This document shows, one piece after another, positions 25,774-33,399 of a DNA stretch of 64,000 bases. Under the pieces are notes generated by a model. It was not told the DNA's origin, searched no databases, and saw only the letters and a list, made by a program, of their open reading frames with translations. The position numbers were made by a program, and so were the translations under genes. Location: contig NZ_CP061288.1 in NCBI RefSeq assembly GCF_018687355.1, forward strand, positions 630,144-694,143. The letters run 5' to 3'. The DNA comes from Polynucleobacter sp. VK25 (lineage in GTDB: Bacteria; Pseudomonadota; Gammaproteobacteria; Burkholderiales; Burkholderiaceae). How positions within the stretch are numbered: position 1 is the first letter of the stretch; each line of letters begins with the position of its first letter.

Positions 25774-26754
25774 ATGATGAAGTCATATTGGATGCAAAGC
25801 GATGGCGTAAATGCACAGATTGAGTTGCGCGAGGTTGAGCAACCTAAGCCAGGACCAGATCAGTTATTGATTCGCGTAAAAGCTGCTGGCTTAAATCGTG
25901 GTGAATTCATTCTTGGTCATGGTCTTCATAAAGCAGGTACTGCAAAGCAAATTGGCATGGAAGCCTCAGGTGAGGTTGTTGCCTGCGGTTCTGCAGTTAC
26001 TGGTTTTAAGGTGGGCGATCGTGTCATGGGCCGCTGCCCAGGTGCTTTTGCAGAATATGCCTTGATGACAGAGCGTGAAATCATGCACGCACCAAAATCA
26101 TTAACTTGGGAACAAGCAGCCGCATTACCTCTGACTTCGTTGGTAGTATTCGACATGTTGGTATTGCAGGGGCATGTTAAGTCCGGGGAGTGGGTTCTGG
26201 TGACAGGCGTTACATCAGGTGTTGGCGTTACTGCGCTAGCAATGGCAAAAGCACTGGGTGCAAAAGTGATTGGTACCTCTGGATCGCAAGAGAAGCTAGA
26301 TCAGCTGCGTGAACAAGGACTTGATTTGGGTATCTGCACACGTGCACCGAATTTCTATGATGCTGTAATGAAGGCAACTGATGGTAAAGGTATTGATTTA
26401 GTCATCAATACCGTTGGCGGTTCAGTATTCGCAGAATGTGTGCGCTCCATGGCATTCCAGGGGCGCTTGGCAACCGTAGGTTATGTTGATGGCGTATTAA
26501 AGGCTGAGATCGATATTGAAGCCTTGCATGCTAAACGCCTAAGCCTGTTTGGTGTATCGAATAAATTACGCACCCCAGAGCAACGCGCTGAATCACTACC
26601 TGCTTTTAAGAAGCAAATCCTGCCTTTAGTAGAAGCGGGGCAAGTAACACCTATGATTTACAAAACCATCCCCTTTGAAAATCTATTAGAGGCGAAGGCA
26701 ATGATGGATGGAAATCAGCACTTAGGGAAAATTGTCCTAGCAGGAACACCATAA
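25774..26754 (+). CDS. quinone oxidoreductase-like MDR family protein
   Basis: About 326 residues of the medium-chain dehydrogenase/reductase superfamily. VTGVTSGVGVTALAMAKALG is the NAD(P)H-binding motif. The catalytic and structural zinc cysteine sets are absent, which places it with the zinc-free quinone/enoyl reductases (QOR type). Two ATGs in tandem (25774, 25777) are possible starts. It could reduce an enoyl thioester or a quinone-like intermediate. Confidence 0.83.
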   Translation: MMKSYWMQSDGVNAQIELREVEQPKPGPDQLLIRVKAAGLNRGEFILGHGLHKAGTAKQIGMEASGEVVACGSAVTGFKVGDRVMGRCPGAFAEYALMTEREIMHAPKSLTWEQAAALPLTSLVVFDMLVLQGHVKSGEWVLVTGVTSGVGVTALAMAKALGAKVIGTSGSQEKLDQLREQGLDLGICTRAPNFYDAVMKATDGKGIDLVINTVGGSVFAECVRSMAFQGRLATVGYVDGVLKAEIDIEALHAKRLSLFGVSNKLRTPEQRAESLPAFKKQILPLVEAGQVTPMIYKTIPFENLLEAKAMMDGNQHLGKIVLAGTP

Positions 26755-26793
26755 ACAGTAGTTACAAAATAAAAAAGTAGTTAGGAGATGACG

Positions 26794-27756
26794 ATGAAGT
26801 TACGATTATTTGTTCCGCTGATATTGGCTGTAATGATGAGTAGTCTGCACGCTCAGTCTTATCCTAATAAGCCCATTAAGTTAGTTGTCGGCTTTACCCC
26901 CGGTGGTGCTGCAGATTATGTGGCGCGTAACCTCAGCGTGCCTTTGGGGCAGGCATTGGGACAATCGATTATTGTTGAAAATAAGCCTGGAGCAGGATCT
27001 AGTATTGCTGCTGACCAGGTAGCTAAATCTGCGCCTGATGGCTACACCATTTTGCTTGCTAGCCCAAGTAGCATTTCTGTGAACCCTGCTCTGAACTCAA
27101 AGTTGACCTATAAGGCAAGCGATCTATTGCCAGTGTCAAAGGTAACCAGCTCACCAATCGTGATTGCTGCTTATCCAGGCGCCAAAATAAACAGCATAAA
27201 AGAGTTAATCGCAAAAGCAAAACAGGATCCAGGTGGCCTGAACTACAGCTCTTCTGGAAATGGCTCTGCTCCTCATTTGGCTGGTGCACTTTTTGGGCAA
27301 GTTGCTGATGTAAAGATGACCCATATTCCGTTTCGTGGAGGCGCGCTTGCAGTGCAATCTGTTATTGCCGGCGATACCCAGCTGACTTTTGGGACTCCAC
27401 CCTCTGTATTGCCGATGGTTCAAGCGGGACGTTTAAAGGGTTTGGCAATTTCATCAAGAGAGCGCTCATCTTTAGCGCCGGGCCTGCCAGGCATGCGTGA
27501 AGCAGGGCTGCCAGATTATTCGATCGAGTTTTGGTACGGCTTATTTCTGCCAGCGGGCACTCCTCCTGAGGTTGTTCAAAAGATTTTTGATGCCACTCAA
27601 ATTGCCCTCAAAAATCCTAATCTAAAGGCTTCATTAGCTCGCGAAGGAACCGATGTTTCTACATCAGCTTCTCCAGCAGCATTTGCTAAGTTCTTGGCGG
27701 AGGATGAAAAGTTTTGGGTGAAGCTCGTTAAAACTACGGAAATAACGGTAGATTAA
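26794..27756 (+). CDS. Bug/TctC-family periplasmic solute receptor (4)
   Basis: About 320 residues: signal peptide (LRLFVPLILAVMMSSLHAQ), then YPNKPIKLVVGFTPGGAAD and the IPFRGGALAVQSVIAG loop. AGGAG (26783-26787) is six bases before ATG 26794; the in-frame ATG at 26788 is too close. It is the last gene of the array and is followed by a strong terminator. Confidence 0.9.
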   Translation: MKLRLFVPLILAVMMSSLHAQSYPNKPIKLVVGFTPGGAADYVARNLSVPLGQALGQSIIVENKPGAGSSIAADQVAKSAPDGYTILLASPSSISVNPALNSKLTYKASDLLPVSKVTSSPIVIAAYPGAKINSIKELIAKAKQDPGGLNYSSSGNGSAPHLAGALFGQVADVKMTHIPFRGGALAVQSVIAGDTQLTFGTPPSVLPMVQAGRLKGLAISSRERSSLAPGLPGMREAGLPDYSIEFWYGLFLPAGTPPEVVQKIFDATQIALKNPNLKASLAREGTDVSTSASPAAFAKFLAEDEKFWVKLVKTTEITVD

Positions 27757-27777
27757 TCAGGCTGATCAAAAACGAAG

Positions 27778-27803
27778 AAGGGGGTTAATACCCCCTTTTT
27801 TTA
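27778..27803. terminator. bidirectional rho-independent terminator
   Basis: Stem AAGGGGG with CCCCCTT (GGGGG 27780-27784, CCCCC 27791-27795), loop TTAATA, then a run of T. It closes the plus-strand catabolic array. The reverse strand reads the same stem followed by a weaker T-rich tract, so it can also end the convergent exonuclease gene. Confidence 0.9.
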
Positions 27804-28460
27804 TTTTGCCTCAAGCGCTTTACGCAGATATCCCGAAACATTATCTTGACGTAGCAACCACTGTTTGTAATCACTAGGTACTTGGCTAATGAGTTCACCT
27901 TTATGTTTCCCATAGGGCATTACCGTGGGGATTCTGGCTTTTTCGGACATCTCCCATAGAGCATCCAAAGAGGCTGGATGCAACTTCTCAATAATTTGAG
28001 CAACAATTTTTGAGCAGATCCAAACATCCGCTAAGGCGCTATGCGCATTACGCAATTGATCTCTGGCTGTATCGCGTTCGAAGTAATAGAGCAGGGCGCT
28101 TTGGGTATGACTATCTAAATTAGGCCAAAGACTGCGTGCCAGCGCCAGTGTGCAGATGCGTTTTACTTCAGGACTACCAATAGCAACCCAATCAAAGTCG
28201 ATATTGTGACCAATTAAATATTTAGTGCCTGCAGGTAATCTAAAAGAGCTGCTTGCCGGGCAATTGACCAACTCTTCATCCATGATGTGATGGGTAGCGA
28301 GCGCACCCAGACTAATAGGCTTGCCTGGGTTGTAACGTTGTACCCAAGGATTACCCACTTCAAAGGGATTAATAGAGGTGACGTCTAATGAGGCTGCTTC
28401 AATAATGACAGCATCATTCTTATCGGTTGCTTCTACGTCGAAAATAATGGCTTGGGACAT
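27801..28460 (-). CDS. DEDDh 3'-5' exonuclease, ExoX-like
   Basis: 219 residues. The first exonuclease motif is in IIFDVEATD (DxE), the second in IGHNIDFDW, and NAHSALADV gives the HxxxxD of the DEDDh class. A C-terminal segment (MPYGKHKGELISQVPSDYKQWLL) is like the tail of E. coli exonuclease X and DUF3820 proteins. ExoX acts in mismatch repair and DNA end trimming. It converges on the catabolic array's terminator. Confidence 0.83.
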   Translation of the reverse strand: MSQAIIFDVEATDKNDAVIIEAASLDVTSINPFEVGNPWVQRYNPGKPISLGALATHHIMDEELVNCPASSSFRLPAGTKYLIGHNIDFDWVAIGSPEVKRICTLALARSLWPNLDSHTQSALLYYFERDTARDQLRNAHSALADVWICSKIVAQIIEKLHPASLDALWEMSEKARIPTVMPYGKHKGELISQVPSDYKQWLLRQDNVSGYLRKALEAK

Positions 28461-28596
28461 GGTGACTTTTATTAGGGTGATGTAGATCTATTGTGCCTTG
28501 TGTATCAGTTCGCCTACACCTAAATCATCTTCATCCCCTATTCAGTCAGATCACAAAGTTCTACGCTCAGTCTTTCGATATAGAGGAGGGCCTGCT

Positions 28597-28728
28597 TTGC
28601 GAGTGTCTATTGAGTGTTCCCATAAGCACCTGCAGTTATTTAGAATCTCGTTGGACGCACGAACTGTCCTAGTTTTGCTAATTATTTGGATGATTTGGGG
28701 GATTTTTAGGATTCTGAAGATCTTCTGA
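28597..28728 (+). CDS. probable 43-residue membrane peptide
   Basis: A strong ribosome site AGGAGGG (28584-28590) stands six bases before TTG 28597. The frame ends in a hydrophobic helix (VLVLLIIWMIWGIF) with a short basic tail. The stop codon lies inside a hairpin that ends in a T-run. The frame can be extended upstream to TTG 28498 but without a ribosome site. A similar small-protein layout is seen at 2427 and 44012. No homologue is recognised. Confidence 0.4.
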   Translation: MRVSIECSHKHLQLFRISLDARTVLVLLIIWMIWGIFRILKIF

Positions 28729-28740
28729 ATCGCTGTTTTT
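28710..28740 (+). terminator. rho-independent terminator candidate
   Basis: GATTC-T-GAAG pairs with CTTC-T-GAATC (28710-28731), one T/T mismatch, followed by GTTTTT. It overlaps the end of the 43-residue peptide gene and faces the minus-strand 4.5S RNA gene. Confidence 0.55.
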
Positions 28741-28754
28741 GATGGGGGAAGGGT

Positions 28755-28852
28755 GGATGAGCCAAGCCCCCGGCACTGGCAGAAATTGGGTTTGGCTGCT
28801 TCGTTCCCGACCTGACCAGGTTATCCAACCCACCATGCGGGGAGGCCCATCC
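28755..28852 (-). ncRNA. ffs: 4.5S signal recognition particle RNA
   Basis: On the minus strand the conserved SRP core is present: CCTGGTCAGGTCGGGAACGA followed by AGCAGCC. The ends pair (GGATGGGCC at the 5' side, GGCTCATCC at the 3' side), giving about 98 nt of the small bacterial type. The RNA binds Ffh for co-translational membrane targeting. A -10-like TAAAAT (28859-28864, minus strand) lies six bases upstream of the proposed 5' end, which supports it. It diverges from dnaX with only 31 bases between. Confidence 0.93.
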
Positions 28853-28858
28853 AATTCC

Positions 28859-28864
28859 ATTTTA
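28859..28864 (-). promoter_or_regulatory. -10 element of the ffs promoter
   Basis: TAAAAT on the minus strand, six bases before the deduced 5' end of 4.5S RNA. No convincing -35 is seen. Confidence 0.5.
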
Positions 28865-28883
28865 GCTTGTTAGAATGTAAGAC

Positions 28884-30539
28884 ATGACAGCATTGGCATT
28901 AGCCCGTTCGTGGCGCCCCAAAACCTTCTCTGAATTAGTAGGCCAAGACCATGTGGTTAAGGCTCTGACTCATGCCTTGGACCAGGGGCGTTTACACCAT
29001 GCATGGCTGTTTACGGGTACTCGTGGGGTAGGCAAGACAACAATAGCCCGAATTATGGCTAAAGCTCTCAATTGCACAGGATCTGATGGTTCCGGCAAGA
29101 TGACTTCAGAGCCATGCGGAAAATGCCCAGCCTGTATGGAAATCGATGCAGGTCGCTTTGTTGACTATATCGAGATGGATGCTGCAAGTAATCGTGGTGT
29201 TGACGATATTGCCTCTCTTCTGGAAAAAGCAGCTTACGCACCAAGCAATGCACGCTACAAGGTCTACATGATTGACGAGGTGCACATGCTCACCAATCAT
29301 GCCTTTAATGCCATGCTCAAAACGTTGGAAGAGCCTCCAGAGCACGTTAAATTTATTCTGGCGACTACCGACCCACAAAAGATCCCAGTAACCATTCTGT
29401 CGCGTTGCTTGCAGTTCAACCTCAAGCAAATGCCGGTACCGCTCATCGTTGAGCATCTCGAAAAAGTACTCGCTGCTGAAAAGGTCGAATGCGAAGTCAA
29501 TGCCCTACGTGTTTTGGCTAAAGCGGCGCAAGGCTCAATGCGTGATGCGCTATCACTCACTGATCAAGCTATTGCTTACGCCGCTGGCAAAGTAAGTGAA
29601 GAGTCAGTGCGCGGCATGCTTGGTACCTTAGATGATGCTTATCTCATTCGCATTCTGGATTGCTTGATTGCTAAAGACGGCGCAAGCCTTCTAGCAGTCG
29701 CAAACGAAATGGGTGAGCGCAGCATGTCTTTCTCATTAGCATTGCAAGATCTCTCTAGCTTGTTGCAAAAGATTGCAGCAGCGCAAGTTGTGCCTGAATC
29801 TGTTTTAGAAGATTGGCCAGAAGCAGGCGAGATTCGTCGCTTGGCAGGTCAACTCACAAAAGAAGAAGTGCAACTCTTCTATCAAATCACCATTACAAGC
29901 CGTCCTGATTTATCGCTCGCACCGGATGAGCAAACCGGTTTCGCCATGACGCTGTTGCGTATGTTGGCGTTTCGTCCCGGTAATGGTGGGGGAGGTAATT
30001 CTTCTCCAGCGCCATCATCCCCGCCAGTAAATACTGCTCGTCCAGCGCCTTCAATGCCAGCAGCAAAAGCGTCTGCACTAGCACCTGCCGCTAAGCCAGC
30101 AGCTCCAGCCCCAGCAACTACGGTATCCGCTCCAGCTACTGTAGCTAGCTCAGCTGAGCGCCCAGACTGGCACGCCTTGATGCGTCAGTTACCTGTGAAG
30201 GGAATGGTGCAGCAGTTAGCGTTTCAGACTGAGCTACAAGATTGGAATGATTCAGCGGCTGGAGTGCGTGCAACGATTGTGACGCCAATGCCACAGTTAG
30301 CTTCTGATGCATCTGTTGGTCGTTTGGCTGATGCACTTACTGCTCACTTTGGTAAGCCAGTGAAGATCGTGATTGAGAAGGGTGAAGTAGAAGGCAAGAC
30401 TGTTGCCAAGGTTGATGCCCAGATTCATCAAGAGAAAAGAATGAACGCTGAACAAATGATTGCTGCCGATCCATTCATTCAACAATTAGAAAAAGAGTTT
30501 GGTGCCAAAGTAGTTGGCGGCTCTGTTAAGCCACTTTAA
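28884..30539 (+). CDS. dnaX: DNA polymerase III tau subunit
   Basis: 551 residues. AAA+ clamp-loader with Walker A GTRGVGKTT (Lys51), a zinc-binding group CNCTGSDG...CGKCPACME and Walker B IDEVHML. An Ala/Pro-rich linker (about residues 373-425) and the C-terminal tau domain follow. No A-AAA-AAG-type slippery heptamer is seen near the linker, so a gamma form by frameshift is not evident. A TAGAAT (28871-28876) seven bases before ATG and no ribosome site suggest a leaderless mRNA. ybaB and recR follow in the usual order. Confidence 0.95.
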   Translation: MTALALARSWRPKTFSELVGQDHVVKALTHALDQGRLHHAWLFTGTRGVGKTTIARIMAKALNCTGSDGSGKMTSEPCGKCPACMEIDAGRFVDYIEMDAASNRGVDDIASLLEKAAYAPSNARYKVYMIDEVHMLTNHAFNAMLKTLEEPPEHVKFILATTDPQKIPVTILSRCLQFNLKQMPVPLIVEHLEKVLAAEKVECEVNALRVLAKAAQGSMRDALSLTDQAIAYAAGKVSEESVRGMLGTLDDAYLIRILDCLIAKDGASLLAVANEMGERSMSFSLALQDLSSLLQKIAAAQVVPESVLEDWPEAGEIRRLAGQLTKEEVQLFYQITITSRPDLSLAPDEQTGFAMTLLRMLAFRPGNGGGGNSSPAPSSPPVNTARPAPSMPAAKASALAPAAKPAAPAPATTVSAPATVASSAERPDWHALMRQLPVKGMVQQLAFQTELQDWNDSAAGVRATIVTPMPQLASDASVGRLADALTAHFGKPVKIVIEKGEVEGKTVAKVDAQIHQEKRMNAEQMIAADPFIQQLEKEFGAKVVGGSVKPL

Positions 30540-30578
30540 TTCAATATCAACATTCAAAAGTACTAAGGAAATAAAGCG

Positions 30579-30902
30579 ATGATGAAAGGTGGACTTGCTG
30601 GCCTCATGAAACAGGCTCAGCAGATGCAAGAGAAAATGAAAACTGCGCAAGCCGAATTGGCTGCGTTGGAAGTGACTGGCCAAGCGGCTGGTGGCTTAGT
30701 TAAGGTAAGCATCTCTGGCAAATACGAACTCAAGCGTGTGCAGATTGATCCGGGTGCAATGGATGATCGCGAGATGTTGGAAGACTTGATCGTGACTGCC
30801 TACACAGAGGCATTCAAACAGGTGGAAGCTGCCAGCGCACAAATGATGTCTGGCGCTACTGCTGGTATGCCTATGCCCCCTGGCTTCAAGCTGCCGTTCT
30901 AA
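30579..30902 (+). CDS. ybaB: YbaB/EbfC nucleoid-associated protein
   Basis: 107 residues of the YbaB/EbfC family, dimeric DNA-binding proteins. The Met/Gln-rich N-terminal helix (LMKQAQQMQEKM) and the VSISGKYELKRVQIDP core are typical. ATG 30579 or 30582 may be used; AAGGAA precedes. It lies between dnaX and recR as in most proteobacteria. Confidence 0.94.
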   Translation: MMKGGLAGLMKQAQQMQEKMKTAQAELAALEVTGQAAGGLVKVSISGKYELKRVQIDPGAMDDREMLEDLIVTAYTEAFKQVEAASAQMMSGATAGMPMPPGFKLPF

Positions 30903-30930
30903 CTCTTTTTAAATATAAAGTTCTGATTAC

Positions 30931-31545
30931 ATGGCGCGCATAGAAGCACCTCAAGATGCACTCGGTCGTTTGATTGAGGCATTACGCGTGTTGCCAGGAG
31001 TGGGTCCGAAGTCTGCTCAGCGTATGGCGTTCTATCTATTGCAGCATGATCGTAATGGTGCGGCTGTACTTGCTCAGTCATTGGGCGAAGCGGTGGAAAC
31101 AGTAGGACATTGCGCGCGTTGCAATACGTTTTCAGAAACACAGATCTGTGGCACTTGCTCTGATGGTCGTCGTGACCCTTCTTTGCTGTGCATTGTGGAA
31201 ACACCTGCAGACCAAGTGATGGTCGAGCAAACTCTCAGTTTCAAAGGCAATTACTTTGTATTGATGGGCCGCCTTTCACCACTCGATGGTATGGGCCCAA
31301 ACGAAATCGGCTTTGATCGCCTGCTCGCTCGTATTGAGGCTCCCGATACTGGTGTAGCTATACGAGAAGTAGTGTTAGCAACCAATTTCACGAGCGAAGG
31401 TGAGGCCACGGCCCATTACATTGGTGAAGTACTAAAAGCTAAAGGCATCAAGGTCACTCGCATCGCTCGCGGTATCCCAGTTGGCGGTGAACTCGAGTAT
31501 GTGGACGCCGGCACACTAGCTCGCGCCTTAATGGACCGCCGTTAA
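30931..31545 (+). CDS. recR: recombination mediator RecR
   Basis: 204 residues. An N-terminal helix-hairpin-helix ([17 protein letters not shown]), a four-cysteine zinc finger ([16 protein letters not shown]), a Toprim domain beginning LCIVETPAD and a C-terminal Walker-B-like region are all present. RecR with RecO loads RecA onto SSB-coated single-stranded DNA. It is the third gene of dnaX-ybaB-recR. Confidence 0.95.
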   Translation: MARIEAPQDALGRLIEALRVLPGVGPKSAQRMAFYLLQHDRNGAAVLAQSLGEAVETVGHCARCNTFSETQICGTCSDGRRDPSLLCIVETPADQVMVEQTLSFKGNYFVLMGRLSPLDGMGPNEIGFDRLLARIEAPDTGVAIREVVLATNFTSEGEATAHYIGEVLKAKGIKVTRIARGIPVGGELEYVDAGTLARALMDRR

Positions 31546-31788
31546 TTCTTCTTAGTCTTGGTGGTGAGTTGTTTTCAGGGCACAAGCAAAGACCAGTGTG
31601 AGCCCAATCTAGCAGTGATTCCCCTTCATCTGCCATCTCTAGGACATAAAGACTAGGTAAATTGCCTCTTTTTGGGGATAATTTGGTCTGCACCACCCTT
31701 GAGCTTCAATCTCAAGCTGTGTTTGCCTAATTTTCCCTATCGGCAAGTTGCCATTGCATAGCACTGGCACCCCAATTAGAAATTGTGA

Positions 31789-33204
31789 ATGACCCGCAAG
31801 ATTTATCTCCTCCTCCTGTTGAGCATTATTTGCACATTCTTCGGAGCAACTGCGTTCGCGCAGAAGGCGGGATCTGGCTCGGACCAAATCGCCAGTTTTG
31901 CCGAAGCGATTCATGGTTTGCCAACGGAAGGTGAGCTCTTTGGTTTACCGGTTAACGTGCACGGTCAAACAACTTACGTAAACCAGCGTTACAACAACTT
32001 TACGTCCAGCTACTCTGGTCAGAACAGTATGTCTTCATTGAAGTCAATGAGCTATACCTGGTCAGGTACTTTATTCTTTGGTGCACGTGTAGCTCCGAAT
32101 ACCGATATATATTTCAACCCCGAGGTGATTTCTGGCGTGCCATTTTCTGGGCTCACTGGTCTTGGTGGATTTAGTAATGGCGAAGCAACCAAGGCGAATG
32201 GCGCGCAGGCCAAGTTCTATTCCGCACGTGCATTCTTGCGTCAGACAATTAATCAAGAGGGCGATAAGATCGTTCTTGAAAACGAAGCCAACCAAATTAC
32301 TCAGACAGTTAGTAGTAATCGCGTAGTAGTTACTGCTGGTCAGTTTTCTACTTTAGATATCTTTGACGACAGCCGTTACGCTAAAGATCCCCGCGTACAG
32401 TTTATGAACTGGGGCAATATGACCTATTTGGCTTATGACTATGCAGCCGATGCCCGTGGTTACAGCACTGGCTTGGCGGGTGAGTGGTACCTGAATAACT
32501 GGGTATTGAGAGCTTCTCGCATGCTTGCTCCAAAGAATCCAAATGGCCGTGATCTCAATTGGCAAATCTTCAATACCTATGGTGATCAAGTTGAAGTAGA
32601 GCGTCAGCACAATATTGCCGATTTGCCTGGCAAGGTCAGTGTGCTGGCTTATCGCAACAGAATGATCTTGGCGCGTTTTCAAGATGCAACAAATTATGTT
32701 GTAGCAAATAATGCGCAGGGCACACAAGCTATTAATAATGTGCGCAATAACTATCAATATAAAACCGGTATTGGTGTTAATGGAGAGCAGGCCTTAACTA
32801 GAGATCTTGGTATCTATGGCCGTGCCTTTACATCCGATGGTCATACAGAAACAATGTCCTTTACCGAAGCAGATAATTCCTTATCAGTCGGCTTAGGTAT
32901 GAACGGTACAAGTTGGAGTCGCCCTAAAGATTCGATTGGTATCTCGATGATGCAAAACGGCTTATCTAGCTACAGAAGAAACTATCTCCAGTCGGGTGGG
33001 GTGTCTTACTTTATCGGCGACTATGCTGGACCAAGTCAGACGATTTCGTATCGTCCAGAGCGTATCGGCGAGGTGTATTACAACGCCACCGTGATTAAGA
33101 ATGTTCTGGCTGGATTGAACTTTCAGCACATCAATAATCCAGCCTATAACGCAGCTCGCGGTCCAGTAAATATCCTATCTTTTAGGATACATGCCGAGTT
33201 TTAA
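31789..33204 (+). CDS. OprB-like carbohydrate-selective porin family protein
   Basis: 471 residues with a signal peptide ending TAFAQ and a C-terminal Phe (FRIHAEF), as expected for a beta-barrel outer-membrane protein assembled by BamA. The mid-part (EANQITQTVSSNRVVVTAGQF, LAGEWYLNNWVLRASRML) resembles the OprB porin family. Solute specificity is unknown. The ATG has no ribosome site. The 243-base region upstream has inverted repeats (GGGCACA/TGTGAGCCC at about 31577-31605, CTTGAG/CTCAAG at about 31700-31720) but no clear promoter. Confidence 0.75.
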   Translation: MTRKIYLLLLLSIICTFFGATAFAQKAGSGSDQIASFAEAIHGLPTEGELFGLPVNVHGQTTYVNQRYNNFTSSYSGQNSMSSLKSMSYTWSGTLFFGARVAPNTDIYFNPEVISGVPFSGLTGLGGFSNGEATKANGAQAKFYSARAFLRQTINQEGDKIVLENEANQITQTVSSNRVVVTAGQFSTLDIFDDSRYAKDPRVQFMNWGNMTYLAYDYAADARGYSTGLAGEWYLNNWVLRASRMLAPKNPNGRDLNWQIFNTYGDQVEVERQHNIADLPGKVSVLAYRNRMILARFQDATNYVVANNAQGTQAINNVRNNYQYKTGIGVNGEQALTRDLGIYGRAFTSDGHTETMSFTEADNSLSVGLGMNGTSWSRPKDSIGISMMQNGLSSYRRNYLQSGGVSYFIGDYAGPSQTISYRPERIGEVYYNATVIKNVLAGLNFQHINNPAYNAARGPVNILSFRIHAEF

Positions 33205-33279
33205 AGGTTTTAATGGCAATTGACGCAATCTAGTCTTAATTATTATCTTTAGAATCAATAACATAGAGATTCTCAATTA

Positions 33280-33308
33280 TTCGACTTTTGGCTTTTGTCC
33301 CCTATAAT
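33280..33308 (+). promoter_or_regulatory. sigma-70 promoter of the RND efflux operon
   Basis: TTCGAC (33280-33285), a 17-base spacer and TATAAT (33303-33308). An AGAATC/GATTCT inverted repeat lies just upstream of the -35 (about 33250-33273) and could be an activator or repressor site. Transcription would begin near 33315, leaving about 85 bases of leader. Confidence 0.75.
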
Positions 33309-33399
33309 CCTTAAAACCCTCAGAAATGGGTGTAGATAGGTTCTAAATCTGCTTCTGGGACTATAAAAACAGCATTTTTTGATTTAGAGGCAGCAGCTT

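Noticed and set aside
28498..28596. N-terminal extension of the 43-residue peptide from TTG 28498
   Set aside because: No ribosome site and a low-complexity Ser/Pro composition; the internal TTG at 28597 has a far better site.
28678..28860. Minus-strand open frame across the 4.5S RNA
   Set aside because: The sequence is explained by the conserved SRP RNA core and its terminal pairing.
29990..30160. Programmed frameshift for a gamma form in dnaX
   Set aside because: The Ala/Pro linker region contains no A-AAA-AAG-like heptamer with a following stem; the A-runs are short and not in a suitable frame.
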